Assembly (NCBI GenBank): GCA_002898675.1 | Contig: BEHW01000107.1 | Coordinates: 1-6,694, forward strand | DNA: 6,694 nt | DNA from: a bacterium HR20 | Lineage (GTDB): Bacteria; Bacteroidota; Ignavibacteria; Kapaibacteriales; NICIL-2 | Reading direction: 5' to 3' | In this document: positions 5,008 through 6,694 of the stretch, piece after piece | How positions within the stretch are numbered: the first letter of the stretch is position 1 | How the letters are laid out: the number at the start of each line of letters is the position of its first letter | Program-made: the position numbers and the translations under genes | The notes under the pieces: model-generated | What the model was told of the DNA's origin: nothing | The model's database searches: none | The model's input: the letters and a program-made list of their open reading frames with translations, nothing else

Positions 5008-6423
5008 ATGAGTGAAGGTATCGTTGTCCAAGTAATCGGTCCGGTGGTTGATGTCGAGTTTCCCGATGGGCACTTGCCACCGGTGCTCAATGCACTCAAG
5101 ATTCCACGTACCGCACTCGATGGAGGTGGTGCTCAGGAAGTTCTCATTTGCGAAGTGCAGCAGCACTTAGGCGAAGATCGGGTCCGTACAATCGCGATGG
5201 ATTCGACTGACGGACTCGTACGCGGCATGAAAGTCTATGATACCGGCGAGCCAATTACCGTCCCTGTCGGTCCCGAAGTGCTGGGGCGATTGCTCAACGT
5301 CACCGGTGACCCGATTGACGAAAAGGGACCAATCCCTGCGCGTAAACGCTACAGCATCCACCGCCCTGCACCGAAGTTTTCTTCGCTTTCGACCAAGAAG
5401 GAAATGTTCGAAACGGGCATCAAAGTCATTGACCTCATCGAGCCATACACGAAAGGTGGAAAGACTGGTCTCTTTGGCGGTGCAGGCGTCGGAAAGACGG
5501 TGATCATTCAAGAGCTGATTCACAACATCGCCAAGCAACATGGCGGCTATTCGGTCTTCGGTGGCGTCGGCGAACGCACGCGCGAAGGCAACGACCTCTA
5601 CCTCGAAATGACCGAGTCGGGAGTCATTGACAAAACCGCCATGGTCTTCGGGCAAATGAACGAACCGCCCGGTGCCCGAGCACGCGTAGCTCTTACAGCG
5701 CTCTCGATCGCAGAATACTTCCGCGACGAAGAAGGGCGCGACGTGCTGCTGTTCATTGACAACATCTTCCGCTTCGTCCAGGCCGGATCGGAAGTATCCG
5801 CTCTGCTGGGACGCATGCCCTCGGCAGTTGGGTACCAGCCGACGCTGGCAACAGAACTCGGCGCGCTCCAAGAGCGCATCGCCTCGACCGATCGCGGTTC
5901 GATTACATCCGTCCAAGCAGTGTACGTACCAGCAGACGACCTCACCGACCCAGCGCCTGCCAATACGTTCACCCACCTGGACGCTACAACTGTTCTTTCA
6001 CGTCAAATTGCAGAGCTGGGAATTTACCCCGCAGTAGACCCGCTCGAATCAACGTCGCGGATTCTCGATCCGAACGTTGTCGGACGCGAGCATTACGAAA
6101 CAGCAATGCGTGTCAAGAGTACACTCCAAGCCTACAAGGACCTGCAAGACATCATCAACATCCTCGGCATGGACGAGCTCTCCGAAGAAGACAAGCTCAC
6201 CGTTTATCGTGCACGCAAAATTCAAAAGTTCTTCTCACAACCATTCCACGTTGCCGAGCAGTTTACAGGCTTTCCGGGACGCTACGTCAAGATCGAGGAC
6301 ACCATCGCTGGTTTCAAGGCAATTCTCGATGGCGAGCTCGACGAGGTTCCCGAACAGTTCTTCTCGTACAAAGGCACCATTGACGAAGTCATTGATGCCG
6401 CCAAGAAAGCAGGCGCACTCTAA
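5008..6423 (+). CDS. atpD: F1Fo ATP synthase subunit beta
   Basis: Catalytic beta subunit of F-type ATP synthase (471 residues, normal for the family), which forms ATP from ADP and phosphate at the alpha/beta interfaces of F1 on the inner face of the cytoplasmic membrane. The P-loop GGAGVGKT is at 157-164 (Lys163, Thr164). GERTREGNDL (188-197) holds the catalytic Glu189. Walker B is VLLFIDN with Asp251. The family signature PAVDPLESTS lies at 341-350 and the DELSEED loop at 389-395. All key residues are present. The frame is open upstream to ATG 4909, which would add 33 residues. ATG 5008 is preferred because MSEGIVVQVIGPVVDVEF matches the usual beta start, and a modest AGGT lies 9 bases upstream. 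ATG 4909 has AGGAGG only 2 bases away. It is followed by atpC after 15 bases, and the sigma factor lies upstream rather than atpA/atpG. Confidence 0.98.
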   Translation: MSEGIVVQVIGPVVDVEFPDGHLPPVLNALKIPRTALDGGGAQEVLICEVQQHLGEDRVRTIAMDSTDGLVRGMKVYDTGEPITVPVGPEVLGRLLNVTGDPIDEKGPIPARKRYSIHRPAPKFSSLSTKKEMFETGIKVIDLIEPYTKGGKTGLFGGAGVGKTVIIQELIHNIAKQHGGYSVFGGVGERTREGNDLYLEMTESGVIDKTAMVFGQMNEPPGARARVALTALSIAEYFRDEEGRDVLLFIDNIFRFVQAGSEVSALLGRMPSAVGYQPTLATELGALQERIASTDRGSITSVQAVYVPADDLTDPAPANTFTHLDATTVLSRQIAELGIYPAVDPLESTSRILDPNVVGREHYETAMRVKSTLQAYKDLQDIINILGMDELSEEDKLTVYRARKIQKFFSQPFHVAEQFTGFPGRYVKIEDTIAGFKAILDGELDEVPEQFFSYKGTIDEVIDAAKKAGAL

Positions 6424-6438
6424 CGGGATGCTGCTTCA

Positions 6439-6694
6439 ATGAGCGCAACACACTTGCACGTTGAAATCGTTACTCCGGAAGGCACGCTCTACAGCGGCTC
6501 TGCGCAAGCAGTGACGCTGCCGGGGGGGCTTGCTCCCTTCCAGGTGCTGGTCAATCACGCGCCGATCATCTCGACGCTCGAGCTTGGGCCGCTGCGGATT
6601 CTCGATGCAGATGGCAATGAGCATCTCTTCGCTGTCATGAGCGGTTTTGTCGAGGTCAAGCACAACCGCGTCAGCATCGTCGCCGAAGAGGTCG
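6439..6694 (+). CDS. atpC: F1Fo ATP synthase subunit epsilon (partial, cut by window end)
   Basis: The first 85 residues of the epsilon subunit, part of the F1 central stalk, which couples rotation to catalysis and can inhibit ATP hydrolysis. The visible part is the N-terminal beta-sandwich: LHVEIVTPEGTLYSG, then LPGGLAPFQVLVNHAPI, matching the family pattern PG...F.VL.NHAP, then LELGPLRI and FAVMSGFVEVKHNRVSIVAEE. The C-terminal helical hairpin, if present, lies beyond the window. The start ATG 6439 is 15 bases after the atpD stop, with a weak GGGA 10 bases upstream. A run of seven G (6522-6528) is inside the gene, and the frame reads correctly across it. It is co-transcribed with atpD in the usual beta-epsilon order. 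Confidence 0.95.
   Translation, partial: MSATHLHVEIVTPEGTLYSGSAQAVTLPGGLAPFQVLVNHAPIISTLELGPLRILDADGNEHLFAVMSGFVEVKHNRVSIVAEEV

Noticed and set aside
5167..5976. 269-codon open frame on the minus strand inside atpD
   Set aside because: It lies entirely over the most conserved part of atpD; a long antisense frame there is a known by-product of its codon use.
6522..6528. Run of seven G inside atpC as a phase-variation or frameshift site
   Set aside because: The frame reads correctly through it into the conserved VLVNHAP motif, and phase variation of an essential ATP synthase subunit is implausible.

Overview
The window reads as part of a chromosome from the Bacteroidota/Chlorobiota/Ignavibacteria/Kapabacteria side of the FCB group. 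Three lines of evidence point there. Two secreted proteins end in type IX secretion (T9SS)-like C-terminal sorting domains. Three predicted signal peptides are each followed by Gln (A|Q, G|Q, A|Q), as in the Bacteroidetes 'Q-rule'. The ATP synthase genes atpD and atpC sit together without the rest of the atp operon directly upstream, as known for Chlorobi and relatives. Base composition looks close to balanced. The exact phylum is inference.

Layout, all genes on the + strand. Positions 1-86 hold the edge of an upstream region and a perfect 15-bp hairpin that is probably a terminator. 87-866 encodes a secreted protein with a T9SS-type tail. 966-1352 and 1339-1689 are two small overlapping genes of unknown function; the second has a Cys-x-Cys-x-Cys motif. 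1885-3054 encodes a Cys-rich secreted metzincin-type zinc protease with a T9SS tail. 3113-4144 encodes a secreted protein without a T9SS tail; its middle vaguely resembles NTR/TIMP-like folds. 4161-4817 is an ECF-type sigma-70 factor split by one in-frame TGA. 5008-6423 is atpD (F1 beta). 6439 to the window end is the start of atpC (F1 epsilon).

Genes from 1885 to 4817 are closely spaced (58 and 16 bases between coding regions), each with a good Shine-Dalgarno sequence. They may form one transcription unit: protease, secreted partner, sigma factor. The atpDC pair appears to be a separate unit. It is preceded by a candidate Bacteroidetes-type -7 box (TATTTTTG) that overlaps a 14-bp perfect palindrome.

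The most noteworthy observation is the sigma factor. Region 2 and region 4 lie in the same frame, and a single TGA (4446-4448, followed by C) interrupts an otherwise fully open 218-codon frame. This may be a recent nonsense mutation, a sequencing error, stop-codon readthrough, or a split two-polypeptide sigma factor. No CRISPR array, tRNA, rRNA or insertion sequence was seen, and no gene-free stretch exceeds 300 bases.
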